Shown in pieces: positions 11,260 to 22,080 of a DNA stretch of 64,000 bases. The stretch comes from Plotosus lineatus. Lineage: Eukaryota; Chordata; Actinopteri; Siluriformes; Plotosidae. The notes beneath the pieces are model-generated. The model had not been told where the DNA came from. It was given only the letters and a program-made list of their open reading frames with translations, and ran no database searches. Every line of letters begins with the position of its first letter. The stretch's first letter is position 1. Both the position numbers and the translations under genes were made by a program. The stretch lies in contig CM045733.1 in NCBI GenBank assembly GCA_024760905.1, forward strand, positions 28,375,001 to 28,439,000. The letters run 5' to 3'.

Positions 11260-11898
11260 TGCTTGTGATATAGATAAAATCTTGTACCCAATTCACATGA
11301 ACCCTAGTGAAAAGACATGATTTAATACCATACCTGCATATCTAAATGAAGTGTTAAGAAATGCTTAGAAAGAAAAAAAAAAACGTATCATCATGTATCA
11401 GTCTAACAAATAATTTTACATACCTAACGTGCATATTTTTAATTTATAATGATGAAACCATTTCTTTTACAAACATACAAATAAGATGGAATGAAGTTTG
11501 AATTCTACAGCAGGGCAGCTATTTGAATGGAGATGAAGGGTGTTAAGTTGATTCGTTCTTGTTTTCCTTCCTGTCTATGATGACAGCTAAGCTGATGGGG
11601 GGATCTGGAACAGCTGGGGTCAAGATCTGGTTTGGAGCTTCATGGCTGTTCTGGATTTGGGATGAGGATGCAAATGGAGCTAAAATTACTTACTTATTTT
11701 CTGTCCTATCTTTTTTTTACAAACAGACTCTTTTATACCTCTAGACTTAATCTCAAGTGAGGAATATCACTGAAGTATACATTCTAGTAGCCTTTGATGT
11801 CTATTCAATAAAGTGAAATTATATAGCACAAAATCAAGTCTTCTTTTGTTTTCCTTTTATTTTCCACTGAGTTCATCCTCTGTTTCATCATTAAATCT
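11260..11898. other. No recognisable gene
   Basis: AT-rich sequence. Short open frames show no domain. Confidence 0.5.
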
Positions 11899-12250
11899 GT
11901 ATCGGTAGCATAGTGGTTATCATGCCCATCTCATAGCAAGAAAATCTTGCATTTGAGGCCCTGGGCTTGTCAATGATGTTTCTGTTGGGAGCATGCATGA
12001 TAGTTTTTCTTTGATCGTGTGGTTTTACTCTGAGTACCCTGCTTTCCTCCCACAGTCCAAAATATGCCCATTATGCTTATTGGTCATCCTAATTTGCCTT
12101 TAGATGTGAATGTGACTGATTGTGTATTATTGGCTCTGCGATAGACTGACAGCTTTTCAGGATGTTAACTGTGTTTGCTCAGTGTTGGTTGAGATGCTCC
12201 AGCCTCCCCGTGACCGTAGTCTGAAAAGTTGCTCAGCCAATGAATGAAAA
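11899..12250 (+). mobile_element. SINE family B, full length, diverged
   Basis: tRNA-like head GGTAGCATAGTGGTTATCAT, then CCTCCCACAGTCCAAAATATG and GTGAATGTGACTGATTGTGT. The second tail type follows (GAGATGCTCCAGCCTCCCCG...CCAATGAATGAA). It is older than the family A copies, judging by its many differences from the 57350 copy. Confidence 0.7.
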
Positions 12251-12318
12251 ACTGTACAATGACTTATTTTGCAAGACAGGGATGGTAGCTCGGCTTCATG
12301 GAAATTCCCTTTTGTATT

Positions 12319-12649
12319 CATTCATTTTCTGAACCAATTCTAATTAGGGTCATGGGGAGGCTGGTGCCCATCTCAGCCGAATCTGGGTGAGGGCAGAGTA
12401 CACCTTGGACAGCTCGCCAGACCATTGCAGAGCAGAAACACGCTGACCACTATGCAGCCTACTCTTCATGAAAGATAGCAATGGTTGCTTTACATGTCTC
12501 TCACCATAGACAGTGGAAGACATGGCTGGCCTTTGATAACCCTGTTAGCTGCACTGGTGGGACATTGACAACCTGTTGAGAGTGGGGCTTGAACCCCCAA
12601 CCTTAGGATCAATGATCTAACACCTTACCACCAGGCCAACACCACCACC
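12319..12649 (-). mobile_element. SINE family A head with second tail type, 12-bp TSD
   Basis: Read on the minus strand it has the family A head and body. Its last ~110 bp differ from the RTE-type tail: GCAATGGTCTGGCGAGCTGT, GATGGGCACCAGCCTCCCC and CCTAATTAGAATTGG, ending AGAAAATGAATGAA. CCCTTTTGTATT flanks it at 12307-12318 and 12650-12661. The same tail occurs on SINE B. Confidence 0.82.
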
Positions 12650-12836
12650 CCCTTTTGTATTGTAACTGAACATATACGCCACCTGTCTTTGAGATATTGT
12701 GGTGCATAGAAGCATAGCAAGAACTAGAAGGGGAATTGAACCATTCGAGCAATATGATATAGCTTTGTAACATGAGACAGTTATAGACCTCAGGTAATCT
12801 CAAGATCTGCAGTAGTCTGGCTACCATGATATTGGT

Positions 12837-13558
12837 GAGCCCCTCCGAGAATTGATTCCTTATCGTGGTAGAGGGGTTTGCAGGTCCTAATGATCCTAGG
12901 AGCAATGGTAGGGTTACTCAGGGCAAACACGTCCTTGGTGAAGGTCTAGATGAAGTGTGGTTCAAAAGACCTCTATGGCGAATAATCAGAAACCAAGGAC
13001 ACAGTTTTCCTTGCACAGACACAGGTCACTGGGTTCCCCCACCTAGGAGCCAGGCCTGCGGGCAGGGCTCGAAGGCGAATGCTTGGTGGTTGGGCTTCTG
13101 CCCATGGAGCCCAGCCAGGCTCAGCCTGAAAAGGAGACATGGGTCCGTGCCCCCATAGACCCACCACCTGTGGGAGGGGCTATAGGGGTCAGGTGCTGTG
13201 TGAGTTGGGTGGCAGCTGAAGACATGGTTTCTGTTGGACCAATCCTCGGCTACTGACTCTGACTCTTGGGACAAAGAATGTCACTTCTGTGGTGGGGAAG
13301 TAGCCTGAGCTGGTGTGTGAGGTTGAGAGAAACCGACTAGATATAGTCAGACTCACCTCAACACATAGCTTGGGCTCTGGAACCACCCATCTCGAGAGAG
13401 GCTGGACCTTATTCCATTCTAGGGTTGCTTATGGGGACAGGCGTTGAGCCGGAGTTTGGTCCATATTCGGAACAACAGGTCAATTTCGTTTCCGGTGAGA
13501 GTTGGAGTCCGCCAAGGCTGTCCTTTGTCTCCTTTGTCATCAATTCTGTTCATAATTT
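12837..13558 (+). mobile_element. LINE family 2, 5' region joined to an RT fragment
   Basis: 12837-13439 matches, in reverse complement, the 5' part of the minus-strand family 2 copy (24660-25030). 13440-13558 matches the RT region at about 50555-50650, including a block encoding ESWSPPRLSFV in a shifted frame. The roughly 2 kb between them is missing, so this is an internally deleted copy. The retroviral LTR begins directly after it. Confidence 0.65.
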
Positions 13559-14074
13559 TGAAAGGGGTTTTCAGAGTTGCAGTAATTTCTATTCCTGTGT
13601 TAGTTATCTTTTGACTATTTGTTTCCTTATGGAAAAGCACAAAGTGTTCTCATAAGTATTGTATCCAAGATGCTGTTCCTCTTTTCTCAAGAAACTGTTA
13701 CCAAATGGTCCATACATTTGTTTTTGTAATTAGCTCCTTGCATTTACATTTTATCCTATTTTGTCAGCTGTTCCTTTACCTTTAGAGCTCAGGAAACAAC
13801 ATTTGCTCACACCTTGGGCAGGACACAACAGTTTAATGAACCCCACTCATAAACACTGTAACCACTTAGAATGGTATAAATACTCTGTTTGCCTATATAT
13901 GCTTCAGTGAGCTTGAGAATAAAGAATGCAACGTTATTGTGGTCTTCACTCTTTATTGCAAGCTGCCTCAGAGCTTTGCATAATACAGATAACTGATCTG
14001 CGAGATGACTATACCTCGCTCAGAGTCAGCGAGACAAAGAACTGAGAACTGGACAAGGAAAAGAATTCTTTACA
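13559..14074 (+). promoter_or_regulatory. ERV 5' LTR
   Basis: 516 bp with TG...CA ends (TGAAAGGGG to TTCTTTACA). A TATA-like GGTATAAATACTC lies at about 13873. An AATAAAG polyadenylation-like signal lies at 13919, giving a plausible U3-R-U5 layout. It aligns with the solo LTR at 4412-4940 and the partial LTR at 18960-19305. Confidence 0.82.
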
Positions 14075-14078
14075 GTTT

Positions 14079-14095
14079 TGGGAGCTCATCTGGGA
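14079..14095 (+). other. Retroviral primer-binding site (proline-tRNA type)
   Basis: TGGGAGCTCATCTGGGA lies four bases after the LTR end. It resembles the proline-tRNA primer site common in gammaretrovirus-like elements. Differences fall mainly where CpG would decay to TpG/CpA. Confidence 0.7.
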
Positions 14096-14367
14096 GACTC
14101 CTGATCAGGTAAGGAATTATTTTTATTCTTTCCTTCATGGTTGGCAGTATCAACAAACCCATAATCGCCGTGATGGTTGTCAAGAGAAGAAATTAAGTGC
14201 TATTCTCATGAAGGTTGTCACAGGAAAAAATTAAGTGTTATCCTCGTGAGAGTTTCCATGAAAAGAAATTAACTTGTTATCCTTGTGTGTTTCTGAGAGA
14301 GGTATAATACAATTTGCACTTTATAAATAATTTGTTTATGACCTCGGGATAGTTAATCTGTGTCACC

Positions 14368-15052
14368 ATGGGGAATATTTGTGGGTCATCAAGACTACCC
14401 AAAACTGATCCAGAGGAAACTCCAAGGGATTGGCGGTATCGCTGTAATCTGATGTTTTTCACAACACCTTGATTAGATAATTTGGCAAGTTGGACTGAAT
14501 CCCACCCACAATTTCTGTCATACCCATGTGCAGAAACATTTAAACCCGAATACCTCACGTGTGCATACAGACAGATTTATGAGGGCACTGGAGACCCTAA
14601 TTGGATTCATGATTATATGTCTGAGTCCTATTCAATATGGATTGAAATGAAACCCATTTGGGATAAATACTAAAACGTTAAAAAAAAAATAAAAAAAAAT
14701 CTCGATCTATGCGAAGGATGGTCCGCAGACCAAAACCTAATACTAAAACCTAAACCATCTAAAATTGCTGCGGTACCACCACCATATACTGTCTCGTTGC
14801 CACCACCTACAACATCTGTGCCTGAATCCATGAATAATTCTTTGTACCTGACCCTAGAAATTTCATGTTGTCCTTCGGTGACTGAAACTGTACCTTCACC
14901 ACGCCCACTTGATGTCAAACCTAAAACTAAGCAGAAACAACCCATCTGTCTTACTGAACTGCCATTATTACAGTCTGATTCCGATGGAGAAATAGATGAT
15001 CAAGATCCTGATGATATCGGTCTTAATGTAGGTTCAAAGCCCTGCCGCCGTT
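14368..15052 (+). pseudogene. gag: ERV gag remnant
   Basis: The structural polyprotein frame opens with ATG in a strong CACCATGG context. The second residue is glycine (MGNICGSS), the usual myristoylation signal for membrane targeting of matrix. The frame is interrupted by TGA at 14470-14472 and TAA at 14671-14673, but stays in register to 15052. A PPPY late-domain motif, the usual ESCRT-recruiting budding signal, lies at 14776-14787 in a proline-rich stretch. It is shorter than a complete gag: no capsid major homology region or zinc knuckle was recognised, so the C-terminal part is missing or unrecognisable. Confidence 0.7.
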
Positions 15053-15069
15053 GAAAACACCACTTGTAT

Positions 15070-18000
15070 TTGATCCATTGACTCTAAAGGCTTGACTGTC
15101 CAGCCCCCTACCCCATCTGAGTTAAAATATATAATTAAAACCTTCACCTAATAAACCTATACACTTTGTGGATATGCCTTCATGCCCCTTTAATCTTTTA
15201 GGTAGAGACTTAATATGTGCCTTGTCAATATAAATTGGCTTTAATGGTTCTGCTGTAACTATACGCATGCCTGATGATGTATCCCCAAATATATCACATT
15301 TATCTGGCTCTTTTGTCCCATAAAATTTCACTGCAGTCTCACTTTAGGAGGGTTGTCTGTCTTTGATGCTCTCTGTCTTGGACTCCCTCCTGTCACACTT
15401 CTGGGCTGGAACATAAGGATGAGGTTGGGTTGGTTCGCTGTGTCCCTTATGAGGCTATAATCTATAACAACCTCATCTTGTTTTTATAAAACAATACCAT
15501 CTCAGAAGATAAGTCTGTGGCGATTGATTAATTACCCGAGGCTTTCCTTTGGCAGGGAGTGGTCATACCATGTTCTAGTTCTTACAACACCCCAGCTAAT
15601 CCTATATCAAAGCCTGACAGTACCTGACATTTTACACAAGACTTGTAGAGAATTAATGACAGAATAATACCTGGGGCACCTGTGGGACCTGATGTTCCTT
15701 CTATTATGGTGTCAATACTGTGTATTAACTCTCATTTTTCTGTGATTGATCTCTGTTCTGTCTTCTTCAGTGTTCCTGTTGAGGAGCAGACACAGCCACT
15801 CTTCACCTTCATGCAAAGAGGTAAACAATACATGTGGACTAGATTGCCACAAGACTACATTGATTTATCTGCTGTCTTTTCAACTGTAGTTCGGGATGCA
15901 CTGTGGGAACTTGTGCTTCCCTTGGGCTCCTGCATCCTCCAGTATGCAGATGATCTTCTGGTGTCAGCTGAAAGCAAGAGGCATGATCAAACACCTCTCC
16001 GGTCCTCCGCAAGCACCTGGCTGAACATGGCTTTAAGGTATCAAAGAAAAATTTACAGTTTTGTAAGGACAAAGTGAAATACCTGGGCTTTGAATTCTCG
16101 CAGGGCACTAGGGCTCTTCCCAAGGACAAAATCCAGATTATACTGGGCACGAAGCGTCCTGCCATGAAGCATGCATTGATTGCATTTCTGGGACTCATTA
16201 ACTACTAACTCAGGCTCTTTTTTTTGGGGGGGGGGGGGGGGGCACTAATGTGTGGCTGGGGAGAGGAATGTCTGGACCCCTTTGCTTAGGTCGCTACCCC
16301 CAGAACCTGACCCCAGAAGAAACAGAAGAAGAAGATGATGATGATAACTAACTACTGCCACTAATGGATTCCTAACTGCTCTTTTCAGGATAAATGTCTC
16401 AGGTCTGTTTTCTTACAAACAGACCCTCCACAGCAGCCATTAATATGGACTCTTGACATGCTGTCCTGCCCTGTGCCGTGCACTGTGTTCTGCAATAGCC
16501 CTGGGTCTTCCTGACTACGCGAAAAATTTTTCCACATGTATGTCTGTGAACACAATAGTGTGGCTACCGCTGTGTTGGGTCAGGAGCATGGGGGAGGTAT
16601 ACAGCCCTGCAATTTCCTTTCCAAAACTTTAGATACTGTGGCACAGGATTTGCCTGCTTGTCTACGTGCAGTTTCTGCCTGTGTTATGATGGTTCAAGAA
16701 CCTGAAAAACTCATCCTTTCCCATCCTCTTATCATACATTCTTCACATCAGGTAACTCAGGTCCTGCCAAGTTTACAAACACAACACATGACCACAGTGT
16801 CATTCTGGTTAAGAGACCATTCTCCTAGCCACAGAAAATCTCTCTATTTGCTCTTTTGATACTCTTGGTCACGCTTTAGCATGTCTTATTTGTTCTCAGG
16901 GTGACACTATTTATGATGACACACACAATTGCCTCTTGGAAATCAATCACTCAACTAGTATTTGACCTGATCTCTCCACAACCCCTGTGGGGATTGGGGA
17001 TGAGCTGTTTGTTGACACCTCATGCTCAAAACTACAGGATGGCGTGTTCCTCTGTGGCTACTTGGTGTGCTCTTTACCAAACACCATTGTTGAGTCACAT
17101 GCCCTTCCATTTTCCTCAGCTCAGGCTGCTAAACTTTTTGCTCTCACACATGCCTGTATTCTCTCTTCTGGCAAGGAGGTTACTATTCACCATGACTTTA
17201 GACATGTCTTTGGCATGGCTCATGACTTTGGAGGCATCTGGCAATCACATGACTTCCAGTCTGCTGATGGAAAGCCCATCTCCCACTCTTCTCTCACCCA
17301 AGACCTTATTGACGCATGTTAATTTCCTCATACTCTCGCTATAGTTAAAACCAAGGCACATTCTTTGGGGGATGATGACAAGTCCCTCAGTAACTCTTTG
17401 GATGACCAAATTGCCAAACAGGCTTCCTCTATATGTGTAACACCCCAGTTCTGGCTAACTCTACTTCTTAACATCGCGTACCCATTTTCCTGTTTAGTCT
17501 TTTTACTCCCGATCCAGACCGACACTCTCTGCTACACCATCTGATACTTTCTTTTGGCAGCCACGCAACACATATGGGGCTTCTGACAGTTTATGGTACA
17601 CCTCGTCTGGACAACTTTGTCTGCCCTCTCACTGTGTGCCTTTCCTTCTGCGCAAGTTTCATGGTATTACACATTGCACTCGAAGAGGGGTAAAAGAGGA
17701 CATGAACACACTTTTTTTGTATCGCAAAATTAAATACCATAATTGACTCAGTTCTTTCAAGCCGTCTCGTGTGTGCAATCCTACTGGCACCATTACTAAA
17801 CATGAAATGCTTCCAATACCCACCTCACCATTCCTGGAGTGGCAGGTTGGTTTCACAGAGATGCCTACATGTGAACCATTTAAATATTTCTTGGTGTTCA
17901 TTAATATATTTTCTCGATGGGTTGAAGCCTTGTCATAGGTCTAATAAAATGCAAAGGTGGTCACACGGACCTTAGCCAAAGAAATCATACCCAGATATGG

Positions 18001-18250
18001 GATATCCCATGTCATTAACTCAGATTAAGGTACTCCATTTTCTTTGAGGATCACACAACAACTTTGTAAGTATTTACACCTTAATTGGCCATTCCACATT
18101 CCATACCATCTACAATCCTCTGGGATTGTTAAACGTACCAACCATACCATGAAGAGCAAGCTCATGATAGCTATCCAAAGCACTAGCTATAAAAACAGGG
18201 TTGACCTCTTCCCTGCGGTGTTGGCTGAAATGAGAATGATGCCCTGAAAA
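15070..18250 (+). pseudogene. pol: ERV pol remnant (protease end, RT, RNase H, integrase)
   Basis: Pieces in order. A protease C-terminal motif, LGRDLICAL, lies near 15200. RT follows, with the active-site block QYADDLL at about 15940-15960 and YLGFEFSQGTRALP at 16079-16125. An RNase H segment spans 16987-17322 (ELFVDTS, then AKLFALTHA where the family has the catalytic glutamate in AEL). Integrase spans about 17560-18250, with SSGIVKRTN where the third catalytic acid normally sits. Stops and frameshifts separate all pieces. The catalytic substitutions and breaks leave it non-functional. Confidence 0.78.
16249..16346 (+). mobile_element. LINE family 2 terminal tail inserted in ERV pol
   Basis: GCTGGGGAGAGGAATGTCTG through AACCTGACCCCAGAAGAAAC and (GAA)n(GAT)n matches the last ~100 bp of the LINE family 2 copy ending at 51560. 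It is a short 5'-truncated insertion between the RT and RNase H pieces. TTAACTACTAAC-like sequence occurs on both sides (about 16199 and 16345), an imperfect possible target duplication. Confidence 0.65.
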
Positions 18251-18890
18251 GATGCGCACATGTCACCACTAGAGATCATATTTGGGCAACCTTTCCCACT
18301 CCCATAGAGGAAAGGAATGGTAGCTTTGGGTACATCAAATCTTGGGGTACATACAGACAAATATTCTGCAGCTTTCATTGCCAAATTGCATGACTTATGG
18401 TCCAGACCACATGGTCTCTTGGATGTTGATGGTATTCAAAAAGAATTAACTGCGTTGCACCTAACTATGATACAGAACCGCATAGCACTAGATATACTCC
18501 TAGCTAAGAAAGGAGGGGTCTGCGCAATAGTGGGGGATAGCTGTTGTACTTTTATTCTGGCAAATGATGAGAACCACATTAAATTGGGAAAGCAGTGCAA
18601 TAGAGATGAGAAACTGCTAACGCTTTATGGCAGGATGAAGAGAGAAAAATGTGGGGATGGGGATGGTTATCTGCTATCCTTGGTAAATGGACCACATTTT
18701 TTTCATGGTTGCTCCAATTATTATTGTTCATTTCCTACTTTGTATATTTGGACCATGCGCTATTAGATGCATAACAGATCGCATATTTAATACAATTAAC
18801 TATATGCATTATGCCACCCGAAGAAGAAATAATACCACCAATTATTATCCAGTACGACTTAGATCCCATCGGCAATGACGTTCTCTTGAT
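18250..18890 (+). pseudogene. env: ERV env remnant (transmembrane subunit)
   Basis: The open stretch 18317-18766 carries the TM-subunit pattern: a helix region with NRIALDILLAKKGG, then C-X6-CC. The first cysteine codon is at 18521 and the pair at 18542-18547. That motif is typical of gamma-type envelopes, where it links to the surface subunit. A hydrophobic segment follows in a shifted frame near 18690-18770, fitting a membrane anchor. The surface subunit is not recognisable and appears deleted, so this is a fragment without function. Confidence 0.7.
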
Positions 18891-18959
18891 AATAATGAGG
18901 TTAAAAAGGTATTGAAGACGAAGTGTGATACCATATTAATCTGGTATTAAAGAGCAGAT

Positions 18960-19305
18960 TGAAAGGGGTTTTCAGACTTGCAGTAATTTCTATTTTTTTT
19001 TTGTTTGACCTCCTTGAACTATGTATTCATGTTTCTTTCCCTATAGAGAAGCACAAAGTGTTTTCATAAGAATTGTAACAAAGATGTCCTTCCTCTTTTC
19101 TTGATAAACTTACGAAATTGTCATATGAAATGGTCAAGAACCATTTGTTCTTGTAATCAGCTCCTTGCATCTACTTTGTATCCTCTTTTGCCAGCTGTTC
19201 TTTTAAGTATAGCACTCAGGGCTCACACCTTGGGCAGGAATATAGTTTTATAGTTTTATGACCCCCACCCATAAATACTGTAACCCACCTAGAATGGTAT
19301 AAATA
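18960..19305 (+). mobile_element. ERV 3' LTR, truncated at the TATA region
   Basis: Aligns with the first two thirds of the 5' LTR and stops at GGTATAAATA. CAGTAGACCC of a DNA-transposon end follows immediately. R and U5 are missing. Confidence 0.8.
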
Positions 19306-19380
19306 CAGTAGACCCATGACCATTCGCGGTTTTGCACTGGTGCATATTTGCGGATTGCCGATTGACCGACTGAACATCTG
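19306..19380 (+). mobile_element. DNA transposon end, pogo/mariner-like
   Basis: CAGTAGACCCATGACCATTC then GCGGTTTTGCACT matches the repeats at 46295 and 54622. It is preceded by TA. Only one end is present, sitting exactly between the truncated 3' LTR and an inverted retroviral pol fragment. Confidence 0.55.
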
Positions 19381-20925
19381 TCTGGGTATGATTTCTTTGG
19401 CTAAGATATGTGTGACCACCTGTTGATTTTCTCAGGCACATGGAAAGGGTTCAACCCATTGAGAAAACATATCAATGAACACCAAAAGATATTTAAATGG
19501 TCCACATGTAGGCATCTGTGTGAAATCAACCTGTCATTCCAAGAATGGTGAGGTGGGTATTGGAAGCATTTCGTGTTTAGTGGTGCCAGTAGGATTGTTT
19601 TGTGCACACATGACATTAAAATTATGGCATTAAAATTTGCGATACAATAAAGTCTGTCCTGGTCCTCTTTTACCCCTTTTTGAGCGTGGTGTTTAACACT
19701 GTGAAACTCGCGCAGAAGGAAAGGCACACATTGAGAGGGCAGACAAAGTTGTCCAGACGAGGTGTACCATAAACCATCAGAAGCCACACCTGTCCCGTGT
19801 CTGCCAAAAGGAAGTATCAGATGGTTTGTGAATGATTGAATGGAGTGTAGGTCTAGATCAGGACTAGACAGGCAAAAAGCAGTGGAATGTTAAAAAGTAG
19901 TTAGACAGCAAAGCGCGGGGGGCATGTAGAGGCAGCCTGTTTGGTGATTTGGTTGGTCAAAGAGTTACCCCGATACTAGTTGAGTGAATAATTTCCAAGT
20001 GGCAATCGTGTGTGTCATCATATTTAGTGTCATCCTAAGAACTAACGAGACTTGCAGCATGACCAAGAGTATCAAAAGAAGAAATTGAATGAATTGAGAG
20101 ATTTTCTGTGGCTAGGAGAATGTTAACACAGTCAGAATGACGCTGTGCAGTCATATGTTGTTGTTTTTTTAAACTTTGATGGACCTGAGTTACATAATGT
20201 GAAGAATGTAAGATGAGAGGATGGAAAAGGACAGATTTTTCAGTGTCTTGAACCATCACAGCACAGGTGCCAACTGCACGTAAACAAGCAGGCAAACCTT
20301 GGGCCAAAGAATCTAAAGTTTTGGAAAGGAAAGCGCAGGGGTTCATACCGCCCCCATGCTTCTGAGCCAACACAGTGGTAGCCACGCTGTTGTGTTCACA
20401 GGCATAGAGGTGGAAGGTTTTTGGGTAGTCGGGAAGACCCAGGGCTGGTGAAGAACACAGTGCACAGCACAGGTCATGATAGGCGATCAGCATATAAAGA
20501 CTCAATGCTAACAGCTGCTGTGGAGGGTCTTTGAGTTCAAAGCCCAGGTAGTTCACTTTGTCCTTATAAAACTCTAACTTTGTCTTTAACTCCTTAAAGC
20601 CATGTTCAGCCAGGTGCTTGAAGAGGAGTTTGAGCATGCCTCCTGGCTTTCAGCTGACACCAGAAGATCATCTGCATACTGGAGGTTGCAGGAGCCCGGG
20701 GGGAAGCACAAGTTCCCACAGTGCATCCCGAATTACAGCTGAAAAGACAGCAGGTGAATCAATGAAGCCTTGTGGCAATCTAGTCCACTTGTATTATTTA
20801 AGAGTGGCTGTGTCTACTCCTCAACAGGAACACTGAAGAAGGCAAAACAGTTCAATCACAGAAAAATGAGAATGACTGCATGGTATCTTCTAGCCCTTCT
20901 GTGATGCCAGGAGCATTCAGCTGGA
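19381..20925 (-). pseudogene. pol: Second ERV pol fragment, inverted
   Basis: The minus strand repeats the pol of the 13559-19305 element. RT is at about 20600-20925 (YADDLL region near 20660), and the connection/RNase H start at 20100-20600 includes a 200-codon open stretch with YLGFELKD and LYACEHNSVATTVL. Integrase is at 19381-19790. It lacks LTRs and gag. It is a separate copy: its differences and deletions are not those of the first element. Confidence 0.75.
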
Positions 20926-20934
20926 CTCAAAAAT

Positions 20935-21332
20935 GCAGAAGATGGAGTGTGATGAGAACAGATGAGCTTTATTGTTCACAGGGAAGGCATTAGAGCATGG
21001 GGAAATCGTAGTCACTGTTAGAGTTGCAGAGAAAACGAAAACCATAAACTAAGGGAATGTCAGAGCGGGAACTGGCTGAGCCAGTTCCCAGAGCTGAGAA
21101 CCAGGAGCCAGAGAGATCTCGGGGAAATGGAGTCACGAAGAGGGGCAATCTTCTAGCACCGGGAGGAGCGCGCTGGTTGTCTTTATAGCCTGGTGATTGC
21201 TGAGTGAAATCAGGTGTGTGCTTAGCGCCCCACCCGCATGTGACAGCCACGCCCCTCACCAGTGCCTGCATGCATAAAGAGAGACAGAAAAAGACACCAA
21301 AACCAGAGTCTCTCACAACATAGACCATAACA
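20935..21332 (-). mobile_element. LTR-like element (candidate solo LTR)
   Basis: The minus strand starts TGTTATGGTCTATGTTG. It has a TATA box GGCTATAAAGACAACC (complement of about 21174-21189) and, about 210 bp downstream, AATAAAGCTCATCTG, a polyadenylation-like signal. It ends near TTCTGCA. This U3-R-U5-like order and the TG...CA ends fit an LTR of a different family. No target duplication is clear. Confidence 0.5.
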
Positions 21333-21555
21333 CGCTAAAATAAAAAAAAATACAGTACAGTTAAAGTATAACAACAATAACGATAAGAACTTTTACCTTT
21401 GTGGTGGTGAACAGTTCACATACATACATGTTGGAGAGGGAGAGAGGAGGAGGATCCCCTTTTAAAACAGCTTCAGGTGAATCAGCCAAAGGTGTTTTTC
21501 TCTTCCTACTCTCTTTGGCATGGTTCATCCTTTCATCTAGGAACGCCCCGGTTTT
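21333..21555. other. No recognisable gene
   Basis: Unassigned sequence with a GA-rich block near 21430. No domain seen. Confidence 0.5.
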
Positions 21556-21672
21556 CCCTGGAAGAGCTGGAGGAAATGGCTGGGGAGCATGATGTCTGGA
21601 CCTCATTGCTCATGCTGCTGCAACCCCAGACCCGACCCTGGAATAAGCGGAAGAAGATGAGATGATGATTCT
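21556..21672 (+). mobile_element. LINE family 2 terminal tail
   Basis: CCCTGGAAGAGCTGGAGGAA, GATGTCTGGACC and GACCCGACCCTGG, then AGCGGAAGAAGATGAGATGA. This matches the 3' end of the copy at 49107-51560. Confidence 0.75.
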
Positions 21673-21988
21673 ACATATTATCATCGTATATGTCAAATGT
21701 GTGTCTCTTAGTTTTCTTACTCACATTTAATTAAGCTGTCAGCTGCTGTGATGAATAACGTGACTGACAATTTAAATTCATACATTGTTTTTTCTTCCTT
21801 GTAAATTTCCTTGTCTCTGCTCAAATTAATTTCTTGCTGTATGCCACTGAGGGTGGATTAGTGTGAGATTATTTTGCACTAAAGTAAAAGTAAAGACACA
21901 GCTTTCTAAATGATGAGTTGGAAAATGACAAGAATGAAATAACAGATTATGCTAGCCAGGAGTCCCCCTTATTGGTTAATTATTTCTT

Positions 21989-21990
<2 letters not shown>

Positions 21991-22078
<88 letters not shown>
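21991..22078. repeat. (CA)n microsatellite
   Basis: CA run with one CCC interruption, directly abutting the 3' side of the minus-strand LINE. Confidence 0.97.

Positions 22079-22080
<2 letters not shown>

Larger units (their letters stand above)
13559..19305 (+). mobile_element. Endogenous retrovirus, decayed, 3' LTR truncated
   Basis: Order of parts: 5' LTR (13559-14074), primer-binding site (14079-14095), gag remnant (14368-15052), pol remnant with protease end, RT, RNase H and integrase (15070-18250), env TM remnant (18250-18890), and a partial 3' LTR (18960-19305). RNase H and env TM features and a proline-tRNA-like primer site point to a gammaretrovirus/epsilonretrovirus-like element. 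Every gene is broken by stops and frameshifts. A LINE tail inserted at 16249-16346. Confidence 0.85.

Noticed and set aside
14670..14945. Minus-strand 91-codon frame
   Set aside because: Antisense to the gag remnant.
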